A stretch of DNA of 64,000 nt. It comes from Polaribacter sp. Z022. Lineage in GTDB: Bacteria > Bacteroidota > Bacteroidia > Flavobacteriales > Flavobacteriaceae. Under the pieces are notes generated by a model. The model was not told where the DNA came from, did no database searches, and was given only the letters and a program-made list of their open reading frames with translations. Positions 1 to 9,122 of the stretch are shown here, piece by piece. The stretch's first letter is position 1, and every line of letters begins with the position of its first letter. Location of the stretch: contig NZ_JALCZO010000001.1 of NCBI RefSeq assembly GCF_023555495.1, forward strand, positions 558,001-622,000. Reading direction: 5' to 3'. Made by a program: the position numbers and the translations under genes.

Positions 1-952
1 TCCAAATACAATTCCTTTTGATTCTTTAGATGTAGAAAGTAAACTTGTTTTTTATCATAGAGATTATAAGCATCAAGATAAACCAATAATTGCGGTTAAA
101 AAGGATAAACATCCATTGGTTAATACATATATTGATAGTTTAGGAAATGCATTTTTAATTGGTAAAAAAGATGGAAAAATTCATGCTTTAACTCCTCAAG
201 GAGATGTTTGTTCTAGAGACAATGCCCATAAAAATGTAAGTTGTGCTTCTTGCCATTCTTCATGGACTTCACGTTGTATAGGTTGCCATAATGCTTTTGA
301 TAAAGATGAAAAAAATGCTTTTGATTTATTAGACAAAGAATTTACAAAAGGTCAATGGAAAGAATATGTTGCAGAGTTTTCTTCTTCACAACCTACAATG
401 GGAGTTAGGGAGCATAAAAATGAAAAAATAATTGAACCAGCAATTCCAGGAATGATTATGACAATTGATTTAGCAAGTTTTAATGATGATGTTAAAAAAG
501 AATCACAATTGTTTCATAGGTTATATGCACCTAATTCTCCACATACCACAACAAAAGAAGTGAGAGATTGTAAATCATGTCATTCAAATTCTGCTACTCT
601 AGGATATGGAAAAGGTGCTCTAGTTTATGAAATTAAAGAAAATGTTGGTAAATGGAAATTTATACCAGAATACGAATTGAATAAAAATGATAATTTACCA
701 GAAGATGCTTGGGTTCCTTTTTTAATAAAGACTGATAAAAAAACAGTAAACTCTACAAGGTCAGATTTTAGACCTTTTACTGTAAAAGAACAACAAAAAC
801 TGTTGTTGGTTGGTGCTTGTTTGCAATGCCATAAAGATGATTCTAAAGTAATGAATGAAACTATAGCATTTGGATTAAAGCCCATCATAAAAAAAGTAAA
901 ACCAACTTGTATTTTGCCTAAAGACTTTGTGATTTCAGCAATTCTAGATTAA
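1..952 (+). CDS. Multihaem cytochrome c, C-terminal part (5' end outside window)
   Basis: The reading frame is open from the left edge (frame beginning at base 2) with no stop, so the true start lies outside the window; a TTG at 116 is only an internal codon. Four CxxCH haem-attachment motifs are visible: CASCH (242-256), CIGCH (275-289), CKSCH (569-583) and CLQCH (818-832). Such a protein would be periplasmic and carry electrons to or from a reductase or the quinone pool. There is no recognisable enzyme signature beyond the haem sites, so the electron partner is unknown. The FNR-like regulator and nitrate-type transporter downstream suggest respiratory or nitrogen metabolism, but this is inference. 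The C-terminal tail of about 40 residues after the last haem site has no recognised domain. Confidence 0.75.
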   Translation, partial: PNTIPFDSLDVESKLVFYHRDYKHQDKPIIAVKKDKHPLVNTYIDSLGNAFLIGKKDGKIHALTPQGDVCSRDNAHKNVSCASCHSSWTSRCIGCHNAFDKDEKNAFDLLDKEFTKGQWKEYVAEFSSSQPTMGVREHKNEKIIEPAIPGMIMTIDLASFNDDVKKESQLFHRLYAPNSPHTTTKEVRDCKSCHSNSATLGYGKGALVYEIKENVGKWKFIPEYELNKNDNLPEDAWVPFLIKTDKKTVNSTRSDFRPFTVKEQQKLLLVGACLQCHKDDSKVMNETIAFGLKPIIKKVKPTCILPKDFVISAILD

Positions 953-1025
953 CTTTTTTTGGTTTTGATAATATTAGATACTAATTTTAAGATACTACTA
1001 AAAATAAGTATAAATTTTAAATATT

Positions 1026-1046
1026 AAGTATTATTACGTAGTTTTG
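1026..1046 (+). promoter_or_regulatory. Promoter of the FNR-like gene with 16-bp motif shared with the nitrate operon
   Basis: AAGTATTATTACGTAG at 1026-1041 matches 15 of 16 bases of a motif at 2084-2099 in front of the ABC-transporter operon. It runs into TAGTTTTG (1039-1046), a perfect TAnnTTTG -7 box, placing transcription start roughly 10-15 bases before the TTG start codon at 1067. A regulatory role is inferred from the sharing. Confidence 0.5.
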
Positions 1047-1066
1047 TTTGGTAAATTGTATTCAAG

Positions 1067-1819
1067 TTGATAAATTCATCAAACATATTATTAAAGAATT
1101 CTAGAAAATCTGTATTAGATTATTCTTGTAATACTTGTAGCAATCATAATTGTTTGATAAAAAAGAATTTAGGAAACTTAACAAACGAAACTTTTGTAGA
1201 GAATAAGAAAACGCTAAAATGTAAAAAAGGCCAACAGTTTATTATAGAAGGAGCACCCGTAAATGGATTGTTTTTTATTTTAAAAGGAACTGTAAAAGTT
1301 TTTAGAACAGGTATTAATGGTAGAGAACAAATTGTTCGTTTTGCAAAAGAAGGAGAAATTATAGGTCATAGAGGTTTTGGTACAGAAGAGTTTTATTCTA
1401 TAGGTGCAATTGCTTTAGAAGATGCAGTATTATGCTATTTTTCTAAAGATGATTTGCGAGAAGCTTTATTAGAAAACCCTAAGTTTGGGTATGATATGAT
1501 GCTTTTTTATGCAGATGAATTAAATAGAAGTGAATCTAAAGTAAAGTCTATTTCGCAAATGACAGTAAGAGAACGTGTTATAGATACATTATTATATATC
1601 AACAGAAAATTTGGAGATTTAAGAGGTTTTTTAAACCTACCTTTAAGTAGAAAAGAGTATGCAGATTATGCTGGTACAACAGAAGAACAAGTAATAAGAG
1701 TTTTTTCGAGTCTTAAAAAAGAAGGCTTAATTACTGCAAAAGGAAAAAAAATAGGGATTAATAATATACAATCTTTAAAAAATGAAATTAGTGAGCATAA
1801 TTATTATTTAGACTCTTAA
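1067..1819 (+). CDS. FNR/CRP-family regulator, probable oxygen-sensing FeS type
   Basis: A 250-residue cAMP-receptor-fold regulator: cyclic-nucleotide-binding-like beta barrel (about 50-140), dimerisation helix (about 145-175) and C-terminal winged HTH (about 180-235, recognition helix containing EEQVIRVF). The N terminus has cysteines 21, 24 and 29 and another at 123. This is nearly the placement of the four [4Fe-4S] ligands of E. coli FNR (20, 23, 29, 122), with C-x2-C-x4-C instead of C-x2-C-x5-C. It therefore probably senses oxygen or NO. The start is TTG at 1067; an in-frame stop lies at 1052 and no ATG occurs in the N-terminal half. It stands alone between the cytochrome gene and the transporter operon, which it may control. 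Confidence 0.8.
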   Translation: MINSSNILLKNSRKSVLDYSCNTCSNHNCLIKKNLGNLTNETFVENKKTLKCKKGQQFIIEGAPVNGLFFILKGTVKVFRTGINGREQIVRFAKEGEIIGHRGFGTEEFYSIGAIALEDAVLCYFSKDDLREALLENPKFGYDMMLFYADELNRSESKVKSISQMTVRERVIDTLLYINRKFGDLRGFLNLPLSRKEYADYAGTTEEQVIRVFSSLKKEGLITAKGKKIGINNIQSLKNEISEHNYYLDS

Positions 1820-1853
1820 ATTATAAACAATCTTTTTTATTATTTAAATCAAA

Positions 1854-1888
1854 AAAAGCCTTTCAAATTTATTTTGAGAGGCTTTTTT
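1854..1888 (+). terminator. Rho-independent terminator after the FNR-like gene
   Basis: A 12-bp stem (AAGCCTTTCAAA pairing with TTTTGAGAGGCTT, one G-U pair) followed by a T run. The rest of 1820-2120 holds only the promoter of the next operon. Confidence 0.8.
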
Positions 1889-2071
1889 ACGTAGTTAAAA
1901 ATTATAAAACTGTTTTTATCTAAATTTTACTTAGTTATCTTTTTGTTTGTTAATGTGTTTATTTATAGTTTTTTATGGTTAAAACATGTTTTTTGGCAGT
2001 TTATAATATGTTTTAAAAAGAGGTTTTTATATGTGTAATTCCATGAGTTGAAAGTTATTCTACTTATATAT

Positions 2072-2104
2072 TTGTCAAAAAATAAGTATTAATACGTAGA
2101 TTAC
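2072..2104 (+). promoter_or_regulatory. Promoter region of the nitrate-type ABC operon with shared 16-bp motif
   Basis: AAGTATTAATACGTAG at 2084-2099 is the second copy of the motif at 1026-1041 and contains the perfect palindrome GTATTAATAC. A TTG at 2072-2074 and a weak -7 box (TAGATTAC, 2097-2104) are about 22 bp apart. The ATG follows at 2121. It is likely regulated by the adjacent FNR-like protein; this is inferred, not shown. Confidence 0.45.
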
Positions 2105-2120
2105 TAAAACTCAATATAAA

Positions 2121-3506
2121 ATGAAATCTCTATTTAAAAAATCAACTTACATTTTACCAGTAGCAATGTTACTATTTGCTTGTGGTGGTAAAGAAACAAA
2201 AAAGGAAACAACAACTGTAGGTACAAAAGTGTCTAAAACAAAACAGTTAGAAATTGAAAAACCACAATTAACTTTTGGTTTTATCAAATTAACAGATATG
2301 GCTCCTTTGGCTATTGCTAAAGAAAAAGGATTCTTTGAAGATGAAGGATTATTTGTTTCTGTAGAAGCACAATCTAACTGGAAAAACGTGTTAGACAGAG
2401 TTATTGATGGTCAATTAGATGGATCTCACATGTTAGCAGGTCAACCAATTGCTGCTGGTGCAGGTTTTGGTCGTCAAGCAAAATTAGTAACTCCTTTCTC
2501 TATGGATTTAAACGGAAATGGAATTACAGTTTCTAACGATGTTTGGTCTAAAATGAAACCAAATGTACCAACAGATGGTAGTGGTAAACCTGTACATCCA
2601 ATTAAAGCAGATGCTTTAAAGCCAGTAATTACAGAATATAAAAATTCTGGAAAAGCATTTAAAATGGGAATGGTATTTCCTGTATCTACACACAACTACG
2701 AAATTAGATATTGGTTAGCTGCAGCAGGAATTCACCCAGGAATGTACACAAAAGAAAACGTACAAGGACAAATTGATGCTGAGGTATTATTATCAGTAAC
2801 GCCTCCACCACAAATGCCAGCAACTTTAGAGGCAGGTACTATTTTCGGATATTGTGTTGGTGAGCCTTGGAATCAGCAAGCAGTTTTTAAAGGAATTGGA
2901 GTTCCTGTAGTTACAAACTATGATATCTGGAAAAACAACCCAGAAAAGGTATTTGTAATGACAGAAAAGTTTATAGAAGAAAATCCTAATACAGCAGTTG
3001 CAGTTACAAAAGCATTAATTAGAGCTGGTAAATGGTTAGACAAACCAGAAAACAGACAAGAAGCTGTAAAAATATTATCAATGTCTCAATATGTTGGTGC
3101 TCCAGTAGAAGTATTAGCAAACTCAATGACAGGTACTTTTGAATTTGAAAAAGGTGATAAACGTAAAATGGAAGACTTTAACGTATTCTATAAATACAAT
3201 GCAACATATCCTTTTTATTCTGATGGAATCTGGTTTTTAACTCAAATGAGAAGATGGGGACAAATACCTGAAGCTAAATCTGCAGATTGGTATGCATCTA
3301 CTATTAAAGATATATACAGACCAGATATTTGGAAAAAAGCAGCTGCTCTTTTAGTAGAAGAAGGAAACATTCCTGCAACAGATATTCCAGCTACAGATGG
3401 TTATAAACCAGCAACTGCAGACTTTATTGATGGTACAACTTATGATGCAAAAGACCCAATAGGATACATCAATAGTTTTAAAATTGGTAACAAAGACAAA
3501 AAATAA
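2121..3506 (+). CDS. nrtA: Nitrate-type ABC transporter substrate-binding lipoprotein
   Basis: A 461-residue lipoprotein: signal peptide ending in LLFACGG (lipid cysteine near residue 21), then a periplasmic binding protein of the NrtA/CmpA/SsuA class. The stretch beginning [19 protein letters not shown] and the [10 protein letters not shown] segment resemble cyanobacterial NrtA. It would capture nitrate or nitrite and deliver it to the permease encoded next. Lipid anchoring is unusual compared with Gram-negative soluble binding proteins but fits NrtA, which is membrane-attached. Bicarbonate, cyanate or a sulfonate remain possible ligands, since the family is broad. First gene of a four-gene transporter operon. 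Confidence 0.75.
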   Translation: MKSLFKKSTYILPVAMLLFACGGKETKKETTTVGTKVSKTKQLEIEKPQLTFGFIKLTDMAPLAIAKEKGFFEDEGLFVSVEAQSNWKNVLDRVIDGQLDGSHMLAGQPIAAGAGFGRQAKLVTPFSMDLNGNGITVSNDVWSKMKPNVPTDGSGKPVHPIKADALKPVITEYKNSGKAFKMGMVFPVSTHNYEIRYWLAAAGIHPGMYTKENVQGQIDAEVLLSVTPPPQMPATLEAGTIFGYCVGEPWNQQAVFKGIGVPVVTNYDIWKNNPEKVFVMTEKFIEENPNTAVAVTKALIRAGKWLDKPENRQEAVKILSMSQYVGAPVEVLANSMTGTFEFEKGDKRKMEDFNVFYKYNATYPFYSDGIWFLTQMRRWGQIPEAKSADWYASTIKDIYRPDIWKKAAALLVEEGNIPATDIPATDGYKPATADFIDGTTYDAKDPIGYINSFKIGNKDKK

Positions 3507-3543
3507 ATTAAGAACTGCTTAAGTCATTATAAAAGAAGTATGA

Positions 3544-3574
3544 GGAGAAGTCTCATCACATTAGAGACTTCTCT
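3544..3574 (+). other. Stem-loop between binding-protein and permease genes
   Basis: GGAGAAGTCTC (3544-3554) pairs with GAGACTTCTC (3564-3573) but is followed by only three T residues. It is more likely an mRNA-stabilising or attenuating hairpin that keeps the binding protein at higher level than the permease than a full terminator. Confidence 0.5.
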
Positions 3575-3631
3575 TTAAAAAAATACGATCTAATTAAATG
3601 ACATAATAATATTAACACAAAAAATAAACAC

Positions 3632-4738
3632 ATGAAAGCAAGTTTAACTCTAGGAAAAGTATCTAATTTTTTTGGACTAAGAATCTTAACAACTTTAAAA
3701 GATTTATTTACAGGAAAGCTAGAAAAAGAAGAATTTAAAAGCTTCTTAAGAAAAGCAATAGTGCCACTTGCTTCCATTTTACTTTTTATAGGTTTATGGC
3801 ATTTAGGAGCAAAAACTTTATATAATATTGAAGCAGAATATAAAATAGAAAAAGCTTTAAAAGATCAAGGTCAAGCAGCAGCAGATGCATTAAAAGTGTG
3901 TATTGCATCTGGAGATAGTAGTTGTCAACCAAATACTTTGCCTTCTCCATCTCAAGTTTGGGAATCTTTTCAATCTTTATTAAGAGATCATAATATTATT
4001 AGTGCAGATAAGGCTGCTTTTGCAGAAAAAACAGCAGAGTTAAATGAAAAAAGAATAGCAGCAGGAAAAGATGCTATTGTGTACACAGGTAGACCATCAT
4101 TTGTAGATCAAATTTTTAGAAGTTTACAAACGGTATTTGCAGGTTTTTTATTAGCACTTGTAATAGCAGTTCCTTTAGGGATATTAATAGGATTAAGTCC
4201 TTCTTTAAAGAGTGCTTTTAACTGGTTTATTCAAATATTTAAACCTGTATCTCCAGTAGTTTGGTACTTATTAGTTTTTATGATTGTAAAAACATTATTA
4301 ATTGGTTCTGCAGACGATAGTTCTTTTACCATTTCATTTATAAGTGTTGGTTTATGTTCTATGTGGGCAACTTTAGTAAACACAGCAATGGGTGTTTCTT
4401 CTGTTGATAAAGACTACATTAATGTTGCAAAAGTTTTAAAATTAGGAACTTTTCAAAAGATATTTAAAGTAGTATTACCTTCTTCATTACCATTAATTTT
4501 TACAGGGTTAAAAATTACATTATCAGTTGCGTGGATGGTTTTAATTGCTATTGAACTTTTGGCACAGAGCCCAGGTTTAGGGTTGTTTGTTTGGGAAGAA
4601 TTCCAAAATGGAGCAAACGATTCTAATGCAAAAATAATCGTTGCAATGTTTGTAATTGGAATCATTGGTTTCTTATTAGATAGATTGATGTTAACAATTC
4701 AAAATTGGATTTCTTTCGATAAAACAGATGCTATTTAA
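3632..4738 (+). CDS. nrtB: Nitrate-type ABC transporter permease
   Basis: A 368-residue inner-membrane protein of the binding-protein-dependent transport permease family (NrtB/SsuC/TauC type). A first membrane segment lies near residues 46-66. It is followed by a hydrophilic periplasmic insertion of about 100 residues rich in Ala, Lys and Glu (about 67-165) with two cysteines. The conserved permease core then spans about 165-360 and includes the coupling-helix region around VDKDYINVAKVLK. The long periplasmic insertion makes it larger than typical NrtB (about 270-280 residues). It works with the binding protein before and the two ATPases after it. Confidence 0.75.
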   Translation: MKASLTLGKVSNFFGLRILTTLKDLFTGKLEKEEFKSFLRKAIVPLASILLFIGLWHLGAKTLYNIEAEYKIEKALKDQGQAAADALKVCIASGDSSCQPNTLPSPSQVWESFQSLLRDHNIISADKAAFAEKTAELNEKRIAAGKDAIVYTGRPSFVDQIFRSLQTVFAGFLLALVIAVPLGILIGLSPSLKSAFNWFIQIFKPVSPVVWYLLVFMIVKTLLIGSADDSSFTISFISVGLCSMWATLVNTAMGVSSVDKDYINVAKVLKLGTFQKIFKVVLPSSLPLIFTGLKITLSVAWMVLIAIELLAQSPGLGLFVWEEFQNGANDSNAKIIVAMFVIGIIGFLLDRLMLTIQNWISFDKTDAI

Positions 4739-4774
4739 TAGTGCATTTTGAGTAACAATTAAACACAAAAAGAA

Positions 4775-5629
4775 ATGGCATACTTAGAACTAAATAATAT
4801 TTATAAAACATATGGTCAAGGTGATAATGAAACAGAAGTGTTATCTAACATCAACTTGAAAATTGAAGAAGGAGAATTTGTTGCCATTGTAGGTTTTACA
4901 GGAAGTGGAAAAACAACTTTAGTAAATCTTATAAATGGATTATTACAACCTACAAGTGGAGAGGTTTTATTTAAAGGAGAACCTGTTGTTGATACCAGTC
5001 ATGAACGTGGTGTAATTTTTCAGAACTACTCTTTATTACCATGGTTAACTGTTGGTCAAAATGTTTTTATGGCTGTTAAAGAAGCTTTTCCAAAGAAAAG
5101 TAAATCAGAGTTAAATGAAATCGTAGCCAACTATGTAGAAATGGTAAGTTTAACACCTGCTATTAATAAAAGACCTAATGAATTATCTGGAGGAATGCGT
5201 CAAAGAGTTGCAGTAGCAAGAGCTTTGGCAATGAAACCAGAAATGATAATAATGGATGAACCTTTAGGAGCTCTAGATGCTTTAACACGTGGAAATTTAC
5301 AAGATGAAATCTTAAATATCTGGGGAAAAGATAAAAGAACAGCCTTATTAATTACCAACGATGTTGATGAAGGTATTTACATGGCAGATAGAATTATTCC
5401 TTTACGTCCAGGTCCAAATGCTACTTTAGGTCCAGAGTTTAAAATAGACATAGATCGTCCAAGAGATAAAACAGAAATGAACGATAATGCCAATTTTAAG
5501 AAAACTAGAAACGCCATTATTGAGTATTTAATGGATATAGGTAATGAAAGAAAGTCTGAAGCAAAAAAAGAATATGTACTTCCAGAATTAACGCCAAAAG
5601 ATTTTGTAAATCAATTTAAATTCGGATAA
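4775..5629 (+). CDS. nrtC: Nitrate-type ABC transporter ATPase 1 (H-loop His replaced by Asn)
   Basis: A 284-residue ABC ATPase. Walker [11 protein letters not shown]-loop in [11 protein letters not shown], signature [14 protein letters not shown] and Walker B MIIMDEP are all intact. The switch histidine is replaced by Asn195 (ITNDVDEG instead of ITHDVDEA). Its partner encoded next keeps the His, so the pair probably forms an asymmetric heterodimer with one degenerate ATP site. Cyanobacterial NrtC carries a C-terminal NrtA-like sensor domain; here only a short tail (about 240-284) is present, so that regulatory domain is missing. The next gene starts after a single base, indicating translational coupling. 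Confidence 0.75.
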   Translation: MAYLELNNIYKTYGQGDNETEVLSNINLKIEEGEFVAIVGFTGSGKTTLVNLINGLLQPTSGEVLFKGEPVVDTSHERGVIFQNYSLLPWLTVGQNVFMAVKEAFPKKSKSELNEIVANYVEMVSLTPAINKRPNELSGGMRQRVAVARALAMKPEMIIMDEPLGALDALTRGNLQDEILNIWGKDKRTALLITNDVDEGIYMADRIIPLRPGPNATLGPEFKIDIDRPRDKTEMNDNANFKKTRNAIIEYLMDIGNERKSEAKKEYVLPELTPKDFVNQFKFG

Positions 5630-5630
5630 G

Positions 5631-6461
5631 ATGAGCATTATAACAGAAAAAACAATCACAAAAAATGTGTTAGAAAATGGTCTTTTTCCTTCTAATGAGG
5701 TAATGTTAGATCTTAAAAAATTAAAGAAAGTTTACCCTACTCCAAAAGGAGATTATGTTGTATTAGAAGATTTAGATTTACAAATACGTAAAGAAGAATT
5801 TGTTACAATAATTGGGCATTCTGGTTGTGGTAAAACAACAATGCTTTCTATGATTGCTGGTTTAAATCCTATTTCTGGAGGTAATATTGCAGTTCTTGGA
5901 AAACATATTAAAGGTCCAGGTCCAGACAGAGGTGTAATTTTTCAATCTCCAAGTTTAATGCCTTGGATGACTTCTTTACAAAATGTAATGTTGGGTGTAA
6001 ATCAAGTTTTTCCACATGCATCAAAAAAGGAAAGAGAAGATGTTGCTAAATACTATTTACAAAAGGTAGGTTTAGAAGATGCTTTTCATAAAAAAGCGAG
6101 CGAATTATCTCAAGGAATGCAACAAAGAGTTGGTATTGCAAGAGCATTTGCTATTAAACCAAAAGTATTATTACTTGATGAACCTTTTGGAATGTTAGAT
6201 TCTTTAACAAGAGGAGAATTACAAGACATCTTAATTGAAATTTGGAATAAAGAAAAAATTACAGCAGTTATGATTACTCATGATGTTGATGAGGCTATCT
6301 TTTTAGCAGACAGAGTAGTGATGATGACAAGTGGTCCTAGAGCAAAAATTGGAGATATTTTAGATATCAATTTTGAAAGACCGAGAACAAGAAAATCAGT
6401 ATTAGAACACAATGATTACTATACATATAGAAAACACTTAATAGATTTCTTAGAACATTAA
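5631..6461 (+). CDS. nrtD: Nitrate-type ABC transporter ATPase 2
   Basis: A 276-residue ABC ATPase of the NrtD/SsuB/TauB type. Walker [11 protein letters not shown]-loop [11 protein letters not shown], signature [14 protein letters not shown], Walker B VLLLDEP and switch His217 (ITHDVDEA) are all present, so this subunit should have a fully catalytic site. The N-terminal 25 residues before the ABC core have no known function. It is paralogous to the preceding ATPase and ends the transporter cistrons, followed by a hairpin. Nitrate is the favoured substrate because of the NrtA-like binding protein. Confidence 0.75.
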   Translation: MSIITEKTITKNVLENGLFPSNEVMLDLKKLKKVYPTPKGDYVVLEDLDLQIRKEEFVTIIGHSGCGKTTMLSMIAGLNPISGGNIAVLGKHIKGPGPDRGVIFQSPSLMPWMTSLQNVMLGVNQVFPHASKKEREDVAKYYLQKVGLEDAFHKKASELSQGMQQRVGIARAFAIKPKVLLLDEPFGMLDSLTRGELQDILIEIWNKEKITAVMITHDVDEAIFLADRVVMMTSGPRAKIGDILDINFERPRTRKSVLEHNDYYTYRKHLIDFLEH

Positions 6462-6462
6462 A

Positions 6463-6484
6463 AAAAGACTTTTTAGTCTTTTAA
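6463..6484 (+). terminator. Hairpin after ATPase 2
   Basis: AAAAGACT-TTTT-AGTCTTTT stem-loop with a T-rich 3' side directly after the stop codon. It may be leaky, letting some transcription reach the porin gene. Confidence 0.6.
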
Positions 6485-6567
6485 ATATGAGATTTATCAT
6501 AAAAATAAAGTAAATGCAATTTTACTTTTACACAGTAAATAATTCAAAAAATAATAAAACAATAAAA

Positions 6568-7842
6568 ATGAAAAAACAATACATAATTTTAGCGCTGTTG
6601 CTAGCAAGTTTTCAATTTGCAAATGCACAATTTACATTAGATGGAGAATTTAGACCAAGAACAGAATACAGAAATGGTTTTGGTAATTTAATTGCAGATG
6701 GTGCAGATGCAGGGTTTGGAGTTTCAACCAGAGTAAGACTAAATACAAGTTATATGACAGATAACTATTGGGTATATGTTAGTTTACAAGATATAATGGT
6801 TTGGGGAGAAAACAGACAAATTTTACCTTATGATCAAAATAATTCTTTTGCAGTTTTTCAAGCTTGGGCAGAAATTAAATTAGGAGAAAATACTTCTACA
6901 AGAGTTGGTCGTCAAGTTTTATCTTATGATGATCAAAGAATTTTAGGAGGTTTAGATTGGGCACAACAAGGTCGTAATCATGATGCAGCATTAATTAAAT
7001 ATAAAAAAGATAATTTTATGTTAGATTTTGCTTTAGCATTCAATCAAGATTATTCTCACCCAACAGGATTTGTTTCTACAGGAACAGCTTATAATACCTC
7101 AGGTTTTTTCTCATATAAAACTATGCAAATGCTATATATGAAACAAAAATGGGAGAAAATGACAGGTAGTTTATTGTTATTAAACAATGGGTTTCAAGAA
7201 TTTGATGCAACTAATGCAGCAGATGGTGTAAGTAATTTACAAACATTAGGTACTCATTTAACTTATAAAGATGGTGGTTTTGGAATTGCAGCAAATGCAT
7301 ATTTACAAACAGGAAAACGTCAAGGTGGTGTAGATGTAAAAGGAGCTTATTTATTAGGTTTAGATGCTACTTATAAAGCAACAGATAAAATTGGTTTAGG
7401 TTTAGGTATAGAGGCTATTAGTGGTAATGATGGAGCTGCAGGAGAAACAGGAGCATTTTTCCCTTTATATGGTACAAATCATAAATTTAACGGATTTATG
7501 GACTATTTCTATGTTGGTAACCATGCAAACTCAATTGGTTTAGTAGATATACATGCAAGTGCAAATATTACATTAAGTAAAACTTCTAGTTTAATGGTAA
7601 AAGCTTTAAACTTTAGAGGAGAGCAAGCATTAGCAAGTGGAGAAAAATCTTTAGGAACAGAGATAGACTTAGTTTACAAAAAGAAATTTAAAGGATATGC
7701 TTTAGTATTAGGGTACTCTCAAATGTTTGCTAATGATGGTATGTATGAGTTAAAAGGTATTACAGAAGCTGCTGCAGCAGGTACTCAAAATTGGGCTTGG
7801 GCAATGTTAGTAATTAAACCAAAGTTTTTAACTGGAAAATAA
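6568..7842 (+). CDS. Outer-membrane porin, alginate-export (AlgE-like) family
   Basis: A 424-residue beta-barrel protein. The start is set at ATG 6568 because it gives a standard signal peptide (MKKQYIILALLLASFQFANA); the longer in-frame start at 6514 would put 18 polar residues in front. The mature protein begins with the alginate-export-type pattern (DGEFRPRTEYRNGF, then GRQVLSYDDQRILGG) and continues as alternating amphipathic strands. In flavobacteria such porins lie next to nitrate uptake or respiration genes and probably let nitrate across the outer membrane. Its position right behind the ABC importer supports that; alginate export is unlikely. Confidence 0.7.
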   Translation: MKKQYIILALLLASFQFANAQFTLDGEFRPRTEYRNGFGNLIADGADAGFGVSTRVRLNTSYMTDNYWVYVSLQDIMVWGENRQILPYDQNNSFAVFQAWAEIKLGENTSTRVGRQVLSYDDQRILGGLDWAQQGRNHDAALIKYKKDNFMLDFALAFNQDYSHPTGFVSTGTAYNTSGFFSYKTMQMLYMKQKWEKMTGSLLLLNNGFQEFDATNAADGVSNLQTLGTHLTYKDGGFGIAANAYLQTGKRQGGVDVKGAYLLGLDATYKATDKIGLGLGIEAISGNDGAAGETGAFFPLYGTNHKFNGFMDYFYVGNHANSIGLVDIHASANITLSKTSSLMVKALNFRGEQALASGEKSLGTEIDLVYKKKFKGYALVLGYSQMFANDGMYELKGITEAAAAGTQNWAWAMLVIKPKFLTGK

Positions 7843-7911
7843 ATAATTGAATAAAATTTTTAGCTTATAATTAATTTTTGTGTTAATAAATTATAAATGT
7901 CAAAGATTTTT

Positions 7912-7937
7912 AAATCCCTCATTAGAGGGATTTTTTT
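7912..7937 (+). terminator. Terminator closing the nitrate block
   Basis: AAATCCCTC-ATTA-GAGGGATTT followed by eight T residues. It separates the nitrogen block from the polysaccharide locus. Confidence 0.85.
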
Positions 7938-7982
7938 TGTGCAATACTTTTTTCTTCAGATTAAAAGAGTAAAAATGCTTAA

Positions 7983-8049
7983 GGGTAAATTTCAATTATA
8001 AGAGGGTAAATTATAAGAATGAAATAATATTGCTTTCTAATTAGCTTTG
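7983..8049 (+). promoter_or_regulatory. Operator/promoter 1: 21-bp spaced direct half-sites plus -7 box
   Basis: GGGTAAAT at 7983-7990 and again at 8004-8011 (exactly 21 bp apart) is followed by TAGCTTTG (8042-8049), a perfect TAnnTTTG -7 box 38 bp after the start of the second half-site. It controls the first GH16 operon. The same layout occurs at five more promoters in the window. Confidence 0.65.
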
Positions 8050-8097
8050 TAACTAAGGTTTTTATTTATTTAAATCATAGAATTATTTATTTTACTT

Positions 8098-9117
8098 ATG
8101 AAACAGTTTTTTAGTTTAAAATCAGTATTATTTTTAGTAACGGCTTCTTTATTTGTTTCTTGTGGAAACCAAAAAAGCACAACAAAAATTGATGCAAGTA
8201 AACTGGTAACAAATGTTTATCCTCATTCAGATAAAGAAAACAAAGGAAACTGGAAATTAAGAACAGATATTAGTGATGAGTTTGAAGCAGATAAAATAGA
8301 TGAAGATAAATGGTATATAGTTGGTAAGTTTAAAAACGGAAAACCATTTTATAAACATCCAGATTTTCCAAATAAAAAAGTATGGAAAGGTAGACAACCT
8401 TCTCAATTTTCTGGAAGAAATTATCGTTTAGAAGATGGAAAATTAATTTTAGAAACACGTTGGGAACCAGATTTTCCTTTTAGTGATGAATTAAGTAAAC
8501 CTTGGGGTCCTAATAAAGATATTAGAAATAAGTTTGAAAACATAACTACAGCTTGTTTTATTGGTCGTAAATTTTTTAAGTACGGTTACATGGAAATTAA
8601 AAGTAAAGCTGCAGATGCAGAAATTACTAGTGCATTTTGGGCAATTGGAGGTAAAACCGAGTTAGATATTTTTGAGCAATTTGGAGATCATAGACAACCT
8701 AATAAAGAAGCAAATGGAAAAGATAGAGAACTTTGGTGGTCTATACATGATTGGTCTAAAGAGGGTAAAGGAAAATCTGTTTATACAGAACACTTAGATT
8801 ATGGTTTTAGAGTTGCTGATGATTTTCATATTTATGGTATAGAGTGGGATGAAAATGGAGTAAAACTATATGTAGATGGAGTTTATAAAACAGGAGCTAC
8901 TAAAGAACAAGTAGATGCTTATGCTAAAGCAAAAAATTATCCAAATGGATGGGTATTGAAAAACCCTATATCAATATGGTTAGATCAAGAAACTTTTCCA
9001 TGGCATGGAGTTCCAGATAGTAAAGAAGACTTAGAATTAAATAGTCCAGAAGGTAAAAAAGAGGATGGTGTTGTAGATTTTGAGATAGAATATGTTAGAA
9101 TTTGGCAAAAACAATAA
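8098..9117 (+). CDS. GH16 endo-galactanase lipoprotein (carrageenase/agarase branch)
   Basis: A 339-residue surface or periplasmic lipoprotein: signal ending SLFVSCGN, then a single GH16 beta-jelly-roll. The GH16 catalytic signature ELDIFE gives nucleophile Glu188, helper Asp190 and acid/base Glu193. The fold ends with FEIEYVRIWQK, typical of marine GH16 enzymes. GH16 enzymes of this branch cut internal beta-1,4 bonds of agar, porphyran, carrageenan or furcellaran with retention. GH127 and GH167-like genes nearby make carrageenan or furcellaran the likelier substrate, but the subfamily cannot be fixed by eye. It heads an operon with a second GH16, a small secreted protein and a sulfatase. Confidence 0.85.
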   Translation: MKQFFSLKSVLFLVTASLFVSCGNQKSTTKIDASKLVTNVYPHSDKENKGNWKLRTDISDEFEADKIDEDKWYIVGKFKNGKPFYKHPDFPNKKVWKGRQPSQFSGRNYRLEDGKLILETRWEPDFPFSDELSKPWGPNKDIRNKFENITTACFIGRKFFKYGYMEIKSKAADAEITSAFWAIGGKTELDIFEQFGDHRQPNKEANGKDRELWWSIHDWSKEGKGKSVYTEHLDYGFRVADDFHIYGIEWDENGVKLYVDGVYKTGATKEQVDAYAKAKNYPNGWVLKNPISIWLDQETFPWHGVPDSKEDLELNSPEGKKEDGVVDFEIEYVRIWQKQ

Positions 9118-9122
9118 TTATT

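Noticed and set aside
6514-6567. Upstream start for the porin
   Set aside because: It would place 18 polar residues before a perfect signal peptide that begins at 6568.
9102-9122. TTG start for the second GH16 gene overlapping the first
   Set aside because: The ATG at 9123 gives a normal lipoprotein signal and lies just after the previous stop.
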